From positions 146,648 through 210,647 of the forward strand of contig JALQPE010001948.1 of NCBI GenBank assembly GCA_030407315.1: a stretch of DNA of 64,000 nucleotides. Direction: 5' to 3'. Source of the stretch: Asparagopsis taxiformis. Lineage: Eukaryota > Rhodophyta > Florideophyceae > Bonnemaisoniales > Bonnemaisoniaceae. This document shows positions 38,701 through 51,286 of the stretch, piece by piece (position 1 is the first letter of the stretch; the number at the start of each line of letters is the position of its first letter). Made by a program: the position numbers and the translations under genes. The notes below the pieces were generated by a model that saw only the letters and a program-made list of their open reading frames with translations, had not been told where the DNA came from and ran no database searches.

Positions 38701-39742
38701 ATGTGGCATACAGCTTGAAAATTGTTTTTTGAGCTTGCGTGCTACAGTGCGAGCTGCTCGGGTATGATGTTTGACGTCAATTCACTGCATGCAACAATTC
38801 ACACAATTCAGCGGGTGTCGGTGTGTGATGGAGAGGTGCTTGTCGCGAACGATGTGGAGATCGGAAGCGATTTGAATAAAAGCGATGCGATGGGAATCGA
38901 GTCGATCCGATCGGATGGGATGGGATCGGGGTGGGTGGGTGGGGCGGACGATGATGGGATGGGTAGATTGGTTGTGTGGGTGGCTGCATTTGGATGGGGC
39001 ATGCGGAAGGAAGGAGCAAGTGGATAGGCGGCCCTTTACGGTGCAGCCAAGACAGGGCAATGGATCGCGAGATCGGGGCAATGGGAGATGAATTTGGGCG
39101 GCGGCGGAAGTAAGAGCGCGCAAGCGGGCACCTGCGTTGAGAAAAGTGACGTACAAACAGACAGCGTGTCCGATATGGGATTTAGGTCGGGGCGTGAATT
39201 TGTTGGCACGCTGGCAAACCATTGAATTTGCACGACTTGGTGCACATGCCCACGTGACGCGCCGCAGCGCTCCAGCCATAGATCACCATTCATTCGGGCA
39301 CTGTCGGTTGGACGCGTCCGATACGTCATTGCAATTGCGCTGATTTGGCGGAAACAATAGACACGTTTGCAGCCGAAAATATCCAAATAGAATCAGCCAA
39401 TGCAATCAAAACGCACAACCAACAGTTGGGAGGCGGTTGTTCTGCAGCCACAACGTGGGATTCACTGCGGCAGTCCGCCCGCCCGCCCGCCCACTGTCTC
39501 GACTGTCGCGTCGCGCAACAGCACGCCAGGCTGGCCTGCTTTGGTGACGGCACCGGTGCTGACAATGTCAGTAGCCGGAGGGCACTTTCACCGACACTCG
39601 TGCAATCTACACGCGCTACCCTTCCACCACGTCCTCGCTCGCACACTGTATATGTACCAGTCGGCGCACAGCAGCAACTCCAGCTCGCCCGCGCATCTCT
39701 CAACTCGATGCATAGCGTCCGTTGCCTTGTCTACCCACCACC
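35797..39742. other. Long gene-poor stretch
   Basis: About 4 kb with no reading frame I can support. Features seen are: a G-rich tract at about 38,917-38,946 with several GGG/GGGG runs on the plus strand; tandem CCCG/CCGC units around 39,476-39,492; and C/A-rich sequence leading into the next gene. One 163-codon minus-strand frame (37,814-37,323) is low complexity and was not called. Confidence 0.45.
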
Positions 39743-40126
39743 ATGACGCAGCAACCGCCGCATCCCACCCGTCCGCCACCCAAGTCGTCAGTGGTGCTCG
39801 ACGTGCCGTGCTTCAACTGCGGCCGTCTGGGCATCTTCCCCGGTCAAATGATCGGCGACGCGTACAACAACACCTTTTGCAGCCCCGATTGCGGCTGGTC
39901 GTATCTACTGCGCCCCATTGAGAACGCGCGCCTCGCGCAGGCCGCCGCCGGCATGTCGGCCAATGCGCCCACGCGCAAACGAAGCGTCAAGAAAAGGCCC
40001 ACGCCGCCCAAGAAGGAGGGCATTCGTAGACCGCCAAAAGCTCCGCAACCGGTCGACACGCTCTGTTCGAGTAATGCCATGTTTGATTATTCGGACATGA
40101 TGTTTCAAATGGACGCCGCTGACTAG
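39743..40126 (+). CDS. Small Cys-rich, basic protein of unknown function
   Basis: 127 residues from ATG 39,743 (MTQQPPHPTRPPP). The frame reaches 39,722, but this Met fits the CACC-ATG context better. PCFNCGRLGIFP and FCSPDCGWSYLL (about residues 23-55) form a likely four-Cys zinc site, C-x2-C...C-x3-C, similar in shape to FCS/MYM-type knuckles. The rest is a Lys/Arg/Pro-rich segment (RKRSVKKRPTPPKKEG) that could be a nuclear localisation signal, and a Met/Asp tail. The family is unknown to me. An AATAAA lies at 40,296. Confidence 0.6.
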   Translation: MTQQPPHPTRPPPKSSVVLDVPCFNCGRLGIFPGQMIGDAYNNTFCSPDCGWSYLLRPIENARLAQAAAGMSANAPTRKRSVKKRPTPPKKEGIRRPPKAPQPVDTLCSSNAMFDYSDMMFQMDAAD

Positions 40127-41465
40127 CTTACTATTAACTGCTGTGGCCGCTCAGCTCTATAATGCTAGCACCGACGCACCCACTTGTACCTACCTACCTG
40201 TATTAACATTTGGTTGTTGACTGGCGCCAAAACTCTCCGCGAGGGCGCACCCGTTTTACTGCCGTGGCTCTATTTAGCGGCCGCGACTAACCGTGAATAA
40301 ACTTTATAAATTTGCGTTGGCTATACTAGTCGAGTTTGTAATGAGCGTTGCGACTTGCGCGCGCAAGCGGGAGGGATGAGATGCGAGTGCAGCCAAGAGT
40401 GTAAATGAAAAAAAAATTCCATAACTGTTTGTGCAAAGCAACGTGTCTTGACATGCGTCAGCAGCAACAACAGCAATATTGAATTGAGTTGGTTTGGCAT
40501 CACAGCACGTCAGCATCATGCTGTTGTAGATACCATTTATGTAACGGCAATCGATGCACACGCAAAGCTCCGCCCCACTCGCGCACACGCACTCGTTATG
40601 TTTTGCACGCATACATGCCTCATCTATTTTCAACCCGCATGGAACGCCGATATTACAGTGACTGAAACACGATTGACAATCCTCTCCCACAAACGCCCCA
40701 AATATAGAACTGCTTATCTTCCGTTGCGACCAAACCGCATCGTCGTTGTGCAAACCCGCCGCTGACGTCATATCGCAATGAGTGCATACCGCAAGCATAG
40801 CGTAGCGCTGCTTTCCAGTGCTGGACACCTTCGCTCAACCAAACGATTCTTCGCGCTAACAATAGTCGTCACCATGTGCTCGCCCTCCCGACCTTCCATT
40901 CATGCACGGTACACATGAAATTCAAGACGGACGGATGTCCATGATGACACCGGAAAGCGATGCCCTCCGTCGGGCCTCGTAACGCATCTCTAACAGCAGA
41001 CGTGTCTGCCTGCTGTGAATTGCGCCGTGAGGTGGCTGCTGTAATGCGAGTGGAACAACACGTGTAATCAGCGCAATCGCACCCTCTTCAAGCTGTAATC
41101 ACCATCACTTGTGTCATTCAAATTACGTATTCCATCCGTGCACCATGCTGCATCATCCACTTCATCTTGGCTCCCCCCCCCCTCTTCTAAATTCGCCTCA
41201 TCTATGTTACTGGCACTGGTGCTTTTCGATCAAATCGCTCTGCAAATGTAACTTTCTTGTAGTCCATCCCATACCACTCAAATTTACACACTTATAGTTC
41301 AACGATCAAATCCCGTTTGTAATCTTATCAATGGTTGCTTTTTTCCTTCACCGATTCACAAACTCGAAAACTTTTCAGTTTTTCAACTACATATAAAAAT
41401 ATACACCCAACTCTCTACTCCCCATTCATTCCTATCATCTCATAAGTATATCTGCCTCAATTCAA
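40127..41465. other. Convergent intergenic
   Basis: 3' flanks of the small Cys-rich gene (AATAAA at 40,296-40,301) and of the membrane protein gene. It includes a run of ten C near 41,172. No gene is seen. Confidence 0.5.
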
Positions 41466-43058
41466 CTATTCAACAACACGTTCGGATGAAACCGAAGGTA
41501 AAGTACTTTGTGAAAAATCCAACCAACTTTTCTCCGGATCAAATGGTTGAAACGCTTTCCACACCATATCGCGATCAATCTCATTCCCAAGATATAACAA
41601 TTGTTGATATTCGGGTGGTAATGTTCCATTATCAACATTCGCTCGATAATATCGCCATTGCAAAATTGTAGCACCAATTCCTGAAAATGTTGCAATGGTA
41701 AACACAATGAATAACATGAGCACAAATCCCGAATTTGTCGAAATATACTTCACTTGTCCGATTAAAGCTGAAGCAACGTATATACTCTCATTGGCTGTCT
41801 TGGCTTCAACTGTTTCCATATCTTTCGCAACTGAAAGCGTACCATCGAAATGTGCAAATTGCGAAACCCAATTTTCCGCTCGATATTCCATGATTAGAGT
41901 AAACAGCAACGGCGAAGACTCGAGAATATACAGCAAAACTTGTGCCACCAGCACCCAAGCGAGGTTCCACAACCTGGTATGTCCTCCCCTGATGCACTTT
42001 AGGAACATCATCCAAACAGTGTACGTTCCTAGAGCTGCTGCGCTACTTGCCAATGCCAGATCCGTCGCCGATGTTCGTTGAGGTGCCGGATAAAAGTAGG
42101 TGCTTTCAATCCTTCCAATTGCAATTTCATCTGCCTGCGTACCAATCCATGCCGCCCCATCACTTGCGAAATTGAACACTCGTGCACACTGTTTTCCTTG
42201 TCTTTGTGTGGGATCTCGAGCAAACTCCATTTCCGGTTGGTCCTCGAACCGATGAGCAAAATAGAATTCCTTATCCACCACCTCAGCATTGGCATTATTG
42301 GGTTCAATATTATTAGCAATTTTTTCAAGGTCTACTTTGGGCTTGTTCATATACTCAGAAAGTGACATATTACGAAACCATCCGCGCTGTCCATACGCCA
42401 ACCACCCGGATTCAGTGACGTTGTACACCCACGGTCTTGTTGCAAAATTCAAATATGCACGCGAATTCTCCTCATTCAGCTCCTCCAGCGAATGGCGTCT
42501 CCGCGACGAGAGACGTAGCAGCTCTGTGTGGCATTCGGCGAGCCCGCCTGTTTCGCGCACGCGGTAGTAGAGACAAGTTTCGAACTTGAGGTTGGAGGTA
42601 TCGTTATCAGCGTGAATACGGAACGGCTGCATAAGCACTGCCTCTTTACATTCTATACCGAGACAGCGACAAGCGACCATGGTCTGGGAAGAGCGGCCTT
42701 CCCGACTATTATCCTCGTCACGGAATGCGTATTGAACTTCACCGATATTTCCGGCGCCTGTGTACGATATGTCGCAGCCGTGCGTCATATTGAATTGGCA
42801 GAAATTGCTAGCTTCCTTTATGCTGTCTCGGAGTACGTCCGCAGCAGGTCCGGAGCGAAGGGTGGTGATGACTTGGAATTGACGCAGCGGTCCGAGACGC
42901 TTGAGCCGTAGCGCTGTGCCGATTGCGTCGCGAATTCGATTGGCGGGGTTGACTTGCTCCTTGGGCCATGACAAGTTGTATCGGCAGAGGCCTTCGTCAG
43001 CGAGGACGGTTGCGTAGAGGAGGACTAGAGCGGTGATGGAAAGTGGGGAGAGTTGCAT
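41466..43058 (-). CDS. Signal-peptide membrane protein with three TM segments, unknown family
   Basis: 530 residues. Signal peptide about 1-20 (TALVLLYATVLA). The ectodomain of about 320 residues carries several N-glycosylation sequons (NLS, NMT, NDT, NVT, NMS) and paired Cys (CRCLGIEC), so it is probably luminal or extracellular. Three hydrophobic segments follow: about 335-358 (LGTYTVWMMFLKCI), about 368-395 (VLVAQVLLYILESSPLLFTLIM) and about 445-470 (VLMLFIVFTIATFSGIGATIL). The C-terminal ~50 residues are polar. I do not recognise the family. No intron or break is seen. Confidence 0.7.
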   Translation of the reverse strand: MQLSPLSITALVLLYATVLADEGLCRYNLSWPKEQVNPANRIRDAIGTALRLKRLGPLRQFQVITTLRSGPAADVLRDSIKEASNFCQFNMTHGCDISYTGAGNIGEVQYAFRDEDNSREGRSSQTMVACRCLGIECKEAVLMQPFRIHADNDTSNLKFETCLYYRVRETGGLAECHTELLRLSSRRRHSLEELNEENSRAYLNFATRPWVYNVTESGWLAYGQRGWFRNMSLSEYMNKPKVDLEKIANNIEPNNANAEVVDKEFYFAHRFEDQPEMEFARDPTQRQGKQCARVFNFASDGAAWIGTQADEIAIGRIESTYFYPAPQRTSATDLALASSAAALGTYTVWMMFLKCIRGGHTRLWNLAWVLVAQVLLYILESSPLLFTLIMEYRAENWVSQFAHFDGTLSVAKDMETVEAKTANESIYVASALIGQVKYISTNSGFVLMLFIVFTIATFSGIGATILQWRYYRANVDNGTLPPEYQQLLYLGNEIDRDMVWKAFQPFDPEKSWLDFSQSTLPSVSSERVVE

Positions 43059-45560
43059 GATGAGAGGTGGTTGTATTGGATAATGGTCTCAGGGGTACGG
43101 AAAGTTTGTAAACTGCATGATATACTTTTTCATGTGTGACGATTGTATCGGTTGAAACACGCAATGCATATGATGTAATCTTCTTTCCCGTAGCAGAAAA
43201 GCGCCGTGTTTATTTGAAATTACTTGCAGAATTTAATCTGATCAGACGCGATCAACTTGATTGTTTTCTAGTTAGGGTTGTGGTCATTGCTGAGCTGTGT
43301 CACAGACGTTCTGGCCTTTTGAAAATAATTAAATTGAGATTTTGATCTCGCTAGATATTATGGGCTGATGAGCGATTATCTTTTTTGCGTATAAGACAAT
43401 TACAGTGGAAAGTCGGGTTCAATTTGGCCGACACAAATGGAGGGATTTGGAAGGCATGAAGAAGATGTCACACTTTGTAGATGGACAGCATTTGGATCAG
43501 ATATCACTTGCGAAACGGGCACTTGAAAGGAGATGATACGATACGGTTACATCCAAATTGCTTTTCTTTGATGATTTATGCACGTTGTCACTGTCAATGT
43601 TGTGTTCAGAGGTTGCTTGCTGACTTTTCAAAGTACAACTGTACACAGGTTTCTCCCCTTTCCAACTAGACAATTTCAATTCGGAAAAAGAGAATAAACA
43701 GTGTTTCTCCACAACATCAACTGTTACCGATATCTCCAACGTACAACGTAACCAGACATTCCTCACTTCAACCAGATAGACCGTTCCACAGCAGTAAGGC
43801 GTTCGTGAGAGATGTCTATAACAATGCACAAATCTGTGGTCCACAATGTTGGATAGACTACTACTGTTTGCCTGGAAGCTTCATCATACTAACCTATTCG
43901 TCACAGAAATAATATTCTCAAACTGTCCCTCCCTGAAAACAACTGCTACTTTACAACTCTAGCTTCTCCTGCTGAGCTACAATGCACATGGTGAAAAGAA
44001 CCAATGGCAGGTTATTCTATTCACTGCATTTCCATTCCATTCGGGAAATACCTGTTTTCCCATATGAGTAAGTAGTTGGTCCATCGTGCCTTTCCATATT
44101 TTGCTGTCGCAAGTACTAGGAGCTATTACTCGCGCAGCAGCAACGATTCACTTGCAAAAGACATAGTCATTGAAAGCTCTTTCAGAGATAATTCGATGGA
44201 CAACTTGAAAGATGGAACCGAACAAACAACAATCAATGCCTTGCAGATGGGACAAGCAAATATGTTGGTTGACTCATAGATTCCACCTCACGCGACGTGC
44301 ATGAACAAAAACTTTGTTTCGCGATTTCTCACGTCGCATTCCAAACTGCATAGTGTGCGATAATGCAACACTCGCCTTGTTTTACATGTCATGGCTGTAC
44401 TCAAAAATGCAAATCTTTTCCTCATGTAAATCTCCATCCTGCCTGCGCAACATCATCACGTCTCTTTTCACCCCAACGAGCTGGTGTGAACCGATGCCGC
44501 AACGCGGACAAAGCCCATTCGAAAATCGCTACCAACGCGCGCGACTGACCATCCTGGCGACTTGCACCAAGTACGATTTCTCCTACTGCTTTGTTGTTTT
44601 ATGCAGTGCTTCCCATTTGGCCAGATCGTTGTCTCCTCAACTAGCGATAACCATGTGCTTTCAAGTCCAGATATAATCGGCGCCGAGCTGATTCTTTGCA
44701 ATTGCGCTGTCAATTTGTCTTGTTTCTTGCAAAACTAATCCTTATCCGCTTGTTCTCCTTCTCTTTTCGCTGACATTGACGAGATGTCTACCACAGACAT
44801 TGTTGTTGCAGTAATCGGTATTTCGAGCGCAGACCAAGGAATTCTAGGAGAGGAGGAATGAGTAGATCAAGTCCAGCCTATCGCTCACAAAATGTCGATT
44901 TCTTCTGGAACAGCAAGTCGCGCTTCTATTGTGTGTTGGTGATGCAATGAATACAACGATGTTCTGAAATGGAGCCAGGGATGGAGAGTCAGATTTGAAT
45001 GCATGTAATGCGGTCGTCAATATAGAATAGTAACAAATTGATCTGCAGTCAAGTTTTGCAAATCTAATCGCAGCGAAAATGAGATTGTGTGGCTCGAGCA
45101 ATCTTGGATACGGTATTCATGGGCGTGATTCACGGATAACATTTGGTGTCACCAGAGTTGTCTTCCAGAAAACATCAAATGCCCCATGCCGCCAACGATA
45201 TGGCTGGTGAATTCTCTTCAAACTGTCTTTCCCAGAGTGTCAAGTAACTCAAAAGTTGTCGACTCTTTACATGTCTTGCTATCGCACTTTCCACTCCCAA
45301 TATGTTAAGCCTTTCAAGGAACACAGAAGATATTCCATTGTTTAGTCAAGGAAGACGCTCGATGAGAAAAGATGCTATACCAAGACATGAAAAGACCTGA
45401 CCTCACAACGGATTTGCTACAATCGTTGCCGGCAATAGCGTGCGAGCTAAACTGCACAGAGAGGTAGGATTCGAGCAGCCGCCGCGATTTCCAACACCCC
45501 TATTGAATATAATATATAAAAAATAAAAAACAAACTGACCGCGGTTCAAAAAACTTCTGC
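43059..45560. other. Gene-poor stretch
   Basis: About 2.5 kb. The longest frames (such as 44,314-44,676, plus) lack domain features and good composition. No repeats, RNA genes or element ends are recognised. Confidence 0.45.
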
Positions 45561-47343
45561 CTACCAAATCTTGACCTTACCACTGTCCTTCACATACTTC
45601 CCAACTTCACTCCACGCAACAGTTTTTTCCGGGCTCCCAGCAACAATACGGATCTTCTGTTCCCCTTCGATTACCGTTGTACGCAGTCGATAATCGCGAA
45701 TAGTTATCGTATTTTCGTCGTCGTTCTCGGCAGCCTTCTCAAATCCAATAATCACCTTTGGAATACCAAGTCTACGCGCCAGCTGACGATTCGCACGAGA
45801 CGAGAAACTCTCCGGTAGCAACCCTGCAATTGGCGAATACACTGCAATGTTCTGTCGAGTATCACCAGACAAAAATAGGTTTCATGTAAAGCACAATTCC
45901 AGAAGCACCAAACCGAATTAGCGAAACGATCACGACAAACCAAAATACTACCCTGTTCCTCCATACACTAACGATCCCATCGTGATTTCCGCCTCTCGTA
46001 TCAGCCCCCTTCCGCCGTGGAACCCATACGCGTTTGTTGCATTCGCAGCTCGTATCACAAGCCCTATTCCAACAGATGACATATCTTCGTCCTTCTCAAT
46101 CGCGTTTACGAACACCATCATGTTGAGGAAACAGTCGGTCATATTGTGTCTCACGATATCATTTGATCGACTCTCTGTAACGGTTGTGGATTACTGAGCG
46201 GTCCAACCTGTTCGATTCGATTCGTCACCCATCAGACGAGTATCTGACATTGGCGGAACGATTAGACAGATGGAAGTCTGCCCTGTATACCTCACCACTT
46301 CTAGTCTTGAATGCTGAGCATAGGGTGACGGAATATTCATCGATCCTCAACGCGGAAGTTGTGAAAACTGCGCCGAAGCTCTCACCGCGAGTCCGAGTAG
46401 GCAAGCTCATATTACATGAGTTAGCACCTGTTGTCATATTCATAGAAATGCCGTAATGTCTGGAACGTCAGTGCAGATACGAACTGTGAGTCTCCATCGG
46501 TACTGCACTTCCGTTATACAGTATATCGGGCTTCAGAGGTAAGAAGTATTCTAGCTCTGACAGTTGCATAGCCACGCGATGCCTCTCTTGTTCTGCGAAG
46601 GTTGTCTCGCTCATAAATTTCAAACCGGTAGTTTTTATATTCGTGCAAAATGTTCACATCATCAACATCTGTAATCCACCACCAATGGTGCCGAGAAAGA
46701 TACTACCTGAATAAGTGCTTCTGACGCGGACTTGCCTATCTTGCGGCAGAGCGAAATTGACCAATTGATCGGGGCCAAAGGTCAATAGACTGAGAACTAG
46801 AAATAACACGAGCTTTCTGATGGAGATTTCCGAGAATCTATACGAAGTTCTCGGCTCGAGCGAACCAAGAATTGTGAGAAGCTCGTAATTAATTGCCTTA
46901 CCGTTCTGCGCCAAGGCTGATATGACACCATAAAGACCAGCCAGAATAGCGCCGACGCCCAAATCAGCGGTGAGGGAGTAGATAGCCACGGCGGTATCTC
47001 GCGACCAACTGCCGGTTTGCAAGCTACCCAGACTGATGCAGACGGACAGGATGAGACCGACGAGGGATAGGAAAATGGAGAGAAGTTCGTCGATATCGAT
47101 GTCTGCCCCAAGTTGCAGTATGCTGCCTAGTCGCCATGGCGGCGATGATGGACTGGAAGCGTCACTGCGTTTGTCGGAATTTGTGGCGGCCATTTCAGGA
47201 AAGCTGCTGTCGGTTGAGCTCATCGTGCTAGACGTTTGCCGGTTGCTTCCGTCACCGTTTTCGTCGAGATAGCTATAAAATGATCGCGGGATTTGTGCAT
47301 TGCAGCATGTTGGAAGATTGCAGATGGGTAAAAGAGAGGCCAA
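45561..47343 (-). CDS. Multi-exon membrane protein, unknown family (exon model partial)
   Basis: Minus-strand coding blocks line up as one gene. Block 1 (47,343 or 47,223 down to 46,707) has a Ser-rich start and three hydrophobic segments (LLSIFLSLVGLILSVCISLG, LGVGAILAGLYGVISALA, LVLFLVLSLLTFGP). A GTAGTA donor at 46,706 and a TTCGCAG acceptor ending at 46,593 remove a 114 bp intron with a stop and join TCA-G|AA in phase to QERHRVAMQLSELEYFLP. Block 2 (46,592 to about 46,225) contains one in-frame TGA inside a 21 bp GT...AG segment. Blocks 3 (46,154-45,948) and 4 (45,872-45,561, ending GKVKIW) follow after introns I could not fix exactly. It has about 450 residues in all. It may instead be a decaying gene. 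Confidence 0.5.
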
Positions 47344-49162
47344 GACGACGTGATCTACGTTTTGTTGGCATCTTCTTCACCCATCTGCCTTTGCGCCGCG
47401 CTGCCTGGGTGAACATTGGTGGCAAAATGCCGTCATGCAGCAATGCTTATGATGTTTTGCAAGCGGAAGCAGAATAGACTTGGCCAGCAATGCGAAGTGG
47501 GTACATGGGAGGACTAATTTTAGTATTGGATAAATTTCTGTTCTATGCATTGCGATACAGCTTTTCTACTCTTGCAAAAGTTTCGTACCCTCGGGTAATT
47601 GAAACGCTGTTGCAGTAACTGCACCTTATCCTCCCGACTGAGAGACTGTATTGATACAATTTTTATCATAAGCCTCCGGTCGGGGTATCGTCACGTTTCG
47701 ACGTTCGACGTTCAGAAGTGTAACGCGATTCAATCCGGATTCCGGACTGTAATGCAACGCTCGGCGGGCGCCATTAATCTCCTCCGCCACAATCCACACG
47801 AATTTCTTTCGTACCTGATCGTGCGCTTGATACCGCCACAACCCACACGAATTTCTTTCGTACCTGATCGTCCACTTATTGCCGCCTGATCGTGCGCCCG
47901 CTACTGCTGATCGTGCGCTTTATGCTAACCGTTCGATTTGACTGTGACCGTGCACCTGCTACTGCTCATTTCTCGCAGACAACCGTCAGCTGTAAAACTA
48001 TCAATTTAGGTTCGATCCGATGCTTTGCATTGCAGCGGGGATATGCTGGTGCAGACAAAAGCAACTTACCGAACGTTGAGGTCTCTCCAGTTACCATCAA
48101 CTCGCATCATTTCCTCTCTAATCTGTCGCGCTCAAAGTATTTGTACTCTTGGCGGAGGCAACTGCAGCCGCAGACATCAAAGCCCATCGCCTGAGCGCAA
48201 ATGTTTGCGGCTGTGCGTCACCCACAATTGGCAGTGGTAAGCGACGGTTAGTCAACTGATGTTTCCACTTGCAACTACGTGCAAAACTACCGATCTTTGC
48301 CAACTCAGCTCACGCGTCCTCTAACGCAGCAAACAGAAGAGATGTTATTGAAACTAAACTATCCATTAATTGTTCTGTCTCTATGTGAGTTTGCAAGCTG
48401 CGTTGCTCTCATGCTATTGGAAGATGGATATTGGAAGTATCTACCGACACTAATGGGCTGAATGATACTTGTCATGTATTTTCCATATGTACATGAAGCG
48501 TGCATGTCATCGCCATCCATTCGATTTTCCATGTACCACTCACAAAGCATCGGTGTGCATCACTGTGGACTTGGATATCATTCTTACTCACAAACAAAGC
48601 TTAATGCTCATGAAATTCGTCATAGGAAACTGTAAACTGGAGTGTACTTACGGTTTGTGCTCTCCGCTATTACCACTACCGCGTGATGACGAAACCAAAG
48701 CACTCTCATTTCAACGAAATATATCATCACAGCAAGTCGTTTCACTCCAAAATTCCATCCACTTATCTACAATTGAACCCTCTCTCAACTGAAGCGACTT
48801 TTCTTTCTGCAACTACTGCGCGCGCTTGGCAGTGCTTGTGTAGAACCCAAGTAGACGGAAATAACAATCCATGAAATGGAAATGAAGTTAGTAGTAAGCA
48901 TGGATGATTAATGGAATGAGTGGAACGGAGAGACAAATAACTCTACAGATGGAAACGGTTATCCCGTAAGGTAGAATATACGTCGGAAGGGCTTGCTTGA
49001 TTTTTTTGGTGATAATTGTTCGCATGTTTCATACTGGACTCAAAGAGGGATCTGCCATCTCATTTTCTGTGTGGTCGCGTCAGATACATCTTATTCAAGT
49101 ACGAATCAGTTTACTTTCTGATGAGAAGTATGCACATCCAATGCTGTTATGCAGAATTGGAA
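47344..49162. other. Gene-poor stretch, probably including the 3' flank of MULE-2
   Basis: No supported gene. It has a short tandem repeat at 47,794-47,871. The right part lies downstream of the decayed MULE-2 transposase and may hold its terminal repeat, but I could not match it to the MULE-1 repeats. Confidence 0.4.
47794..47871. repeat. Two 29 bp direct repeats, 49 bp period
   Basis: A unit beginning CCACACGAATTTCTTTCG and ending GATCGT occurs at 47,794-47,822 and 47,843-47,871; partial GATCGTGCGC units follow up to about 47,920. Confidence 0.8.
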
Positions 49163-50522
49163 CTATGGAAGGTAAAGTACATCTGAATTCTTCCATGTGA
49201 TTGGCGCACTCCTAGATCTAACATTCTGTGTAACATGGCGATGGTAATTTTGATACCGCAACAATACATTCGAGTATAGATGATTAATTTGCTGCATCCC
49301 AGATGCATCTACAGACAGATCTTCAACGTGATCGATACCCCATTGCAGAATTTGTTTCATTTCTGTTGCTTTTTCTCGCATAGATTCCACTCCATCCGCG
49401 CCCTGATGCGACGGAAAGAAACCAGTTATGTGTCTAGGATCTGGACTAATGAGTATTTCTCCAATTGTCGGTCGTAAATGTCCAGTCAGAACTGGAGACA
49501 AGGTCGATACCTTGTCTTCACCGGCAAAAATTGCTCTAAAACAGTTTTCTCTCCTCTTGATCTGCAGGAATGGCGGTGATCTACTACGAATTACATCGCG
49601 ATATTGAGGACAGGATAGTTCATATGTGAGATGCTTACAGAGTAAAAATTTGCTGTTCATGAAACCCTTGCATGAACATGTCCACAATAGTCGGTTTGTT
49701 TTATACTCATTGATAGGAGCAGTAGCACTAAGGCGGCTCCATTCGTTAGCAAAATGCCTCCACCAAGCAGGAACCTTGTTTCCAGAGCACAACATCTCAA
49801 ATCTGCCGCACACTTCGGAAGCATTTTGACTGATAATATGTACACAAGAAAGTCGCATCTTGGCCTGTTATGAGGTAGTAGATAAACACGTTTTAGCTGC
49901 GACCAATGTGCCTCTACCATCATTGTTGTCTTTGCAATAGGTAAAAAGTCTTGGACTTTTCTTCCCCAGAGTGCAAACATGTGATCCTGGTACCAATTTT
50001 GCAGTAAGTATGTTTCCATACCCGTGTCTCCCAGTCCCTGGAATAATTCTTTGATTTCGCTTCGTGCAAACTGTAGGGAAGTAGTCAGATCATGTTCTGG
50101 ACACAGGAAGGGATGAGCGTTGTAGTGCTCGGAACCAACCGAAGTAGTGGCTGTTCCTTTCCTCTAAGAGCTTTATGACCACTTTTAATGAGTGCATGGA
50201 GCTTTCTTTTGATTGCACGCTTCATGTGCCAGACACAGATAGAAGGATTCAGATGATAGACGCTTTTGATGGAGTTAATCTGACCCCAATCTTTATCAGT
50301 GAAAAAGAAGGTAGGATGGAGGTCAGGTAATTCTTTCTGAACTGCCATCAGAAAGGCAGAGAGTGACTCCTGACGTGTTCTGTCGTACTCGTCACGCCAG
50401 CGCCAAGAAGTAAGTACGCCAAAGGGAAGCCCGAACCCAGTACAGAACCAATGATAGCAAACAATTCAAGCTTTGTAGAATTTGTTCTGTACGTAGAGTC
50501 AATAAAAACCTCTTGAATGTTC
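49163..50522 (-). pseudogene. MULE-2 transposase, frameshifted and interrupted by the chromovirus
   Basis: Four minus-strand pieces in different frames together follow the MULE-1 transposase: 50,522-50,348 (EVFIDSTYRTNSTKLELFA, first Asp); 50,348-50,085 (FFFTDKDWGQINSIKS, second Asp); 50,019 to about 49,760 (AKTTMMVEAHWSQLKR); and about 49,858-49,163 with the SWIM finger CSCKGF...LLCKHL and the end SDVLYLP. At least three frameshifts separate them. The 5' part was split off by the gypsy insertion at 50,522 and resumes at 63,988 at the window edge. It is similar to but distinct from MULE-1. Confidence 0.88.
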
Positions 50523-51182
50523 TGTAGTATACGTGGCAATTCCGAAATTGCGAATAATTACGATTTCCGCGGAATTACGAATTTCCGCGGACCCGAGCGA
50601 TGACAGCAATGCACGAACATTGCTGGCGCATGCGCGCGCGCAGTCGGCACACGTGTGCAACGAACGTATTGGCAACGGCCAACGGACCAACGGGTCCCTA
50701 CGTGTGACCCACAAGGTCCTTTCCCATTCGGGGACGTTACGAGCAGTGTTTACACTGTAAAGCGATGCCATCGTGGCCATATAGGTATTGGCATCGTGCC
50801 GGGAGGGAAAGGGGACAAGACAACGATCGAGCAACGGCTCTAGTCTACGACTGACTTCTACGTTTACGTTTACGTTTTGCCTAACGAGGCTTCGTCTCCG
50901 TCGAGCTGCGTACTCCCTACCCATCGCCGCACGTAAGGCTGATTGCGTGTAGTGCCTCCGGGCTTGGTCGAGAGCGCCTCCGGTGACGTACCACCTCGTG
51001 TGCTAACGTAATCCTCGCGTGGATTGTTGCGTCGTGACGCTCGTGTCTACTCGCTAACCACTCTACCTTCCTACCTAACAATACAGTCAAAACACCAGCG
51101 GGTGGACTGCTCGTTTCGTTTCGTTAAGGACAGCGTGTCCGTGGCTCGTACCAGCTACTTCTAGAACTAACGTGGTTCCACA
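50523..51182 (+). repeat. Chromovirus 5' LTR
   Basis: Begins TGTAGTATACG and ends GGTTCCACA. It differs from the 3' LTR at about ten positions, all in the first ~130 bp. Confidence 0.93.
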
Positions 51183-51183
51183 C

Positions 51184-51201
51184 TGGTCTCTCGACCTAGA
51201 A
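51184..51201 (+). other. Probable chromovirus primer binding site
   Basis: TGGTCTCTCGACCTAGAA starts one base after the LTR with the TGG expected opposite a tRNA CCA end. I could not assign the tRNA. Confidence 0.45.
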
Positions 51202-51286
51202 GTTGCTACGAGCATAACGACAACCAACGAGGTTGAGCTCTTTTACGTTAACGAAAAGCTACGTGCTACGCTACAGACGACGGTCT

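Noticed and set aside
39345..39746. 133-codon plus-strand frame upstream of the small Cys-rich gene
   Set aside because: It overlaps the leader of that gene and has no recognisable feature; probably chance.
44314..44676. 120-codon plus-strand frame
   Set aside because: Composition and lack of any motif suggest a chance frame in intergenic DNA.
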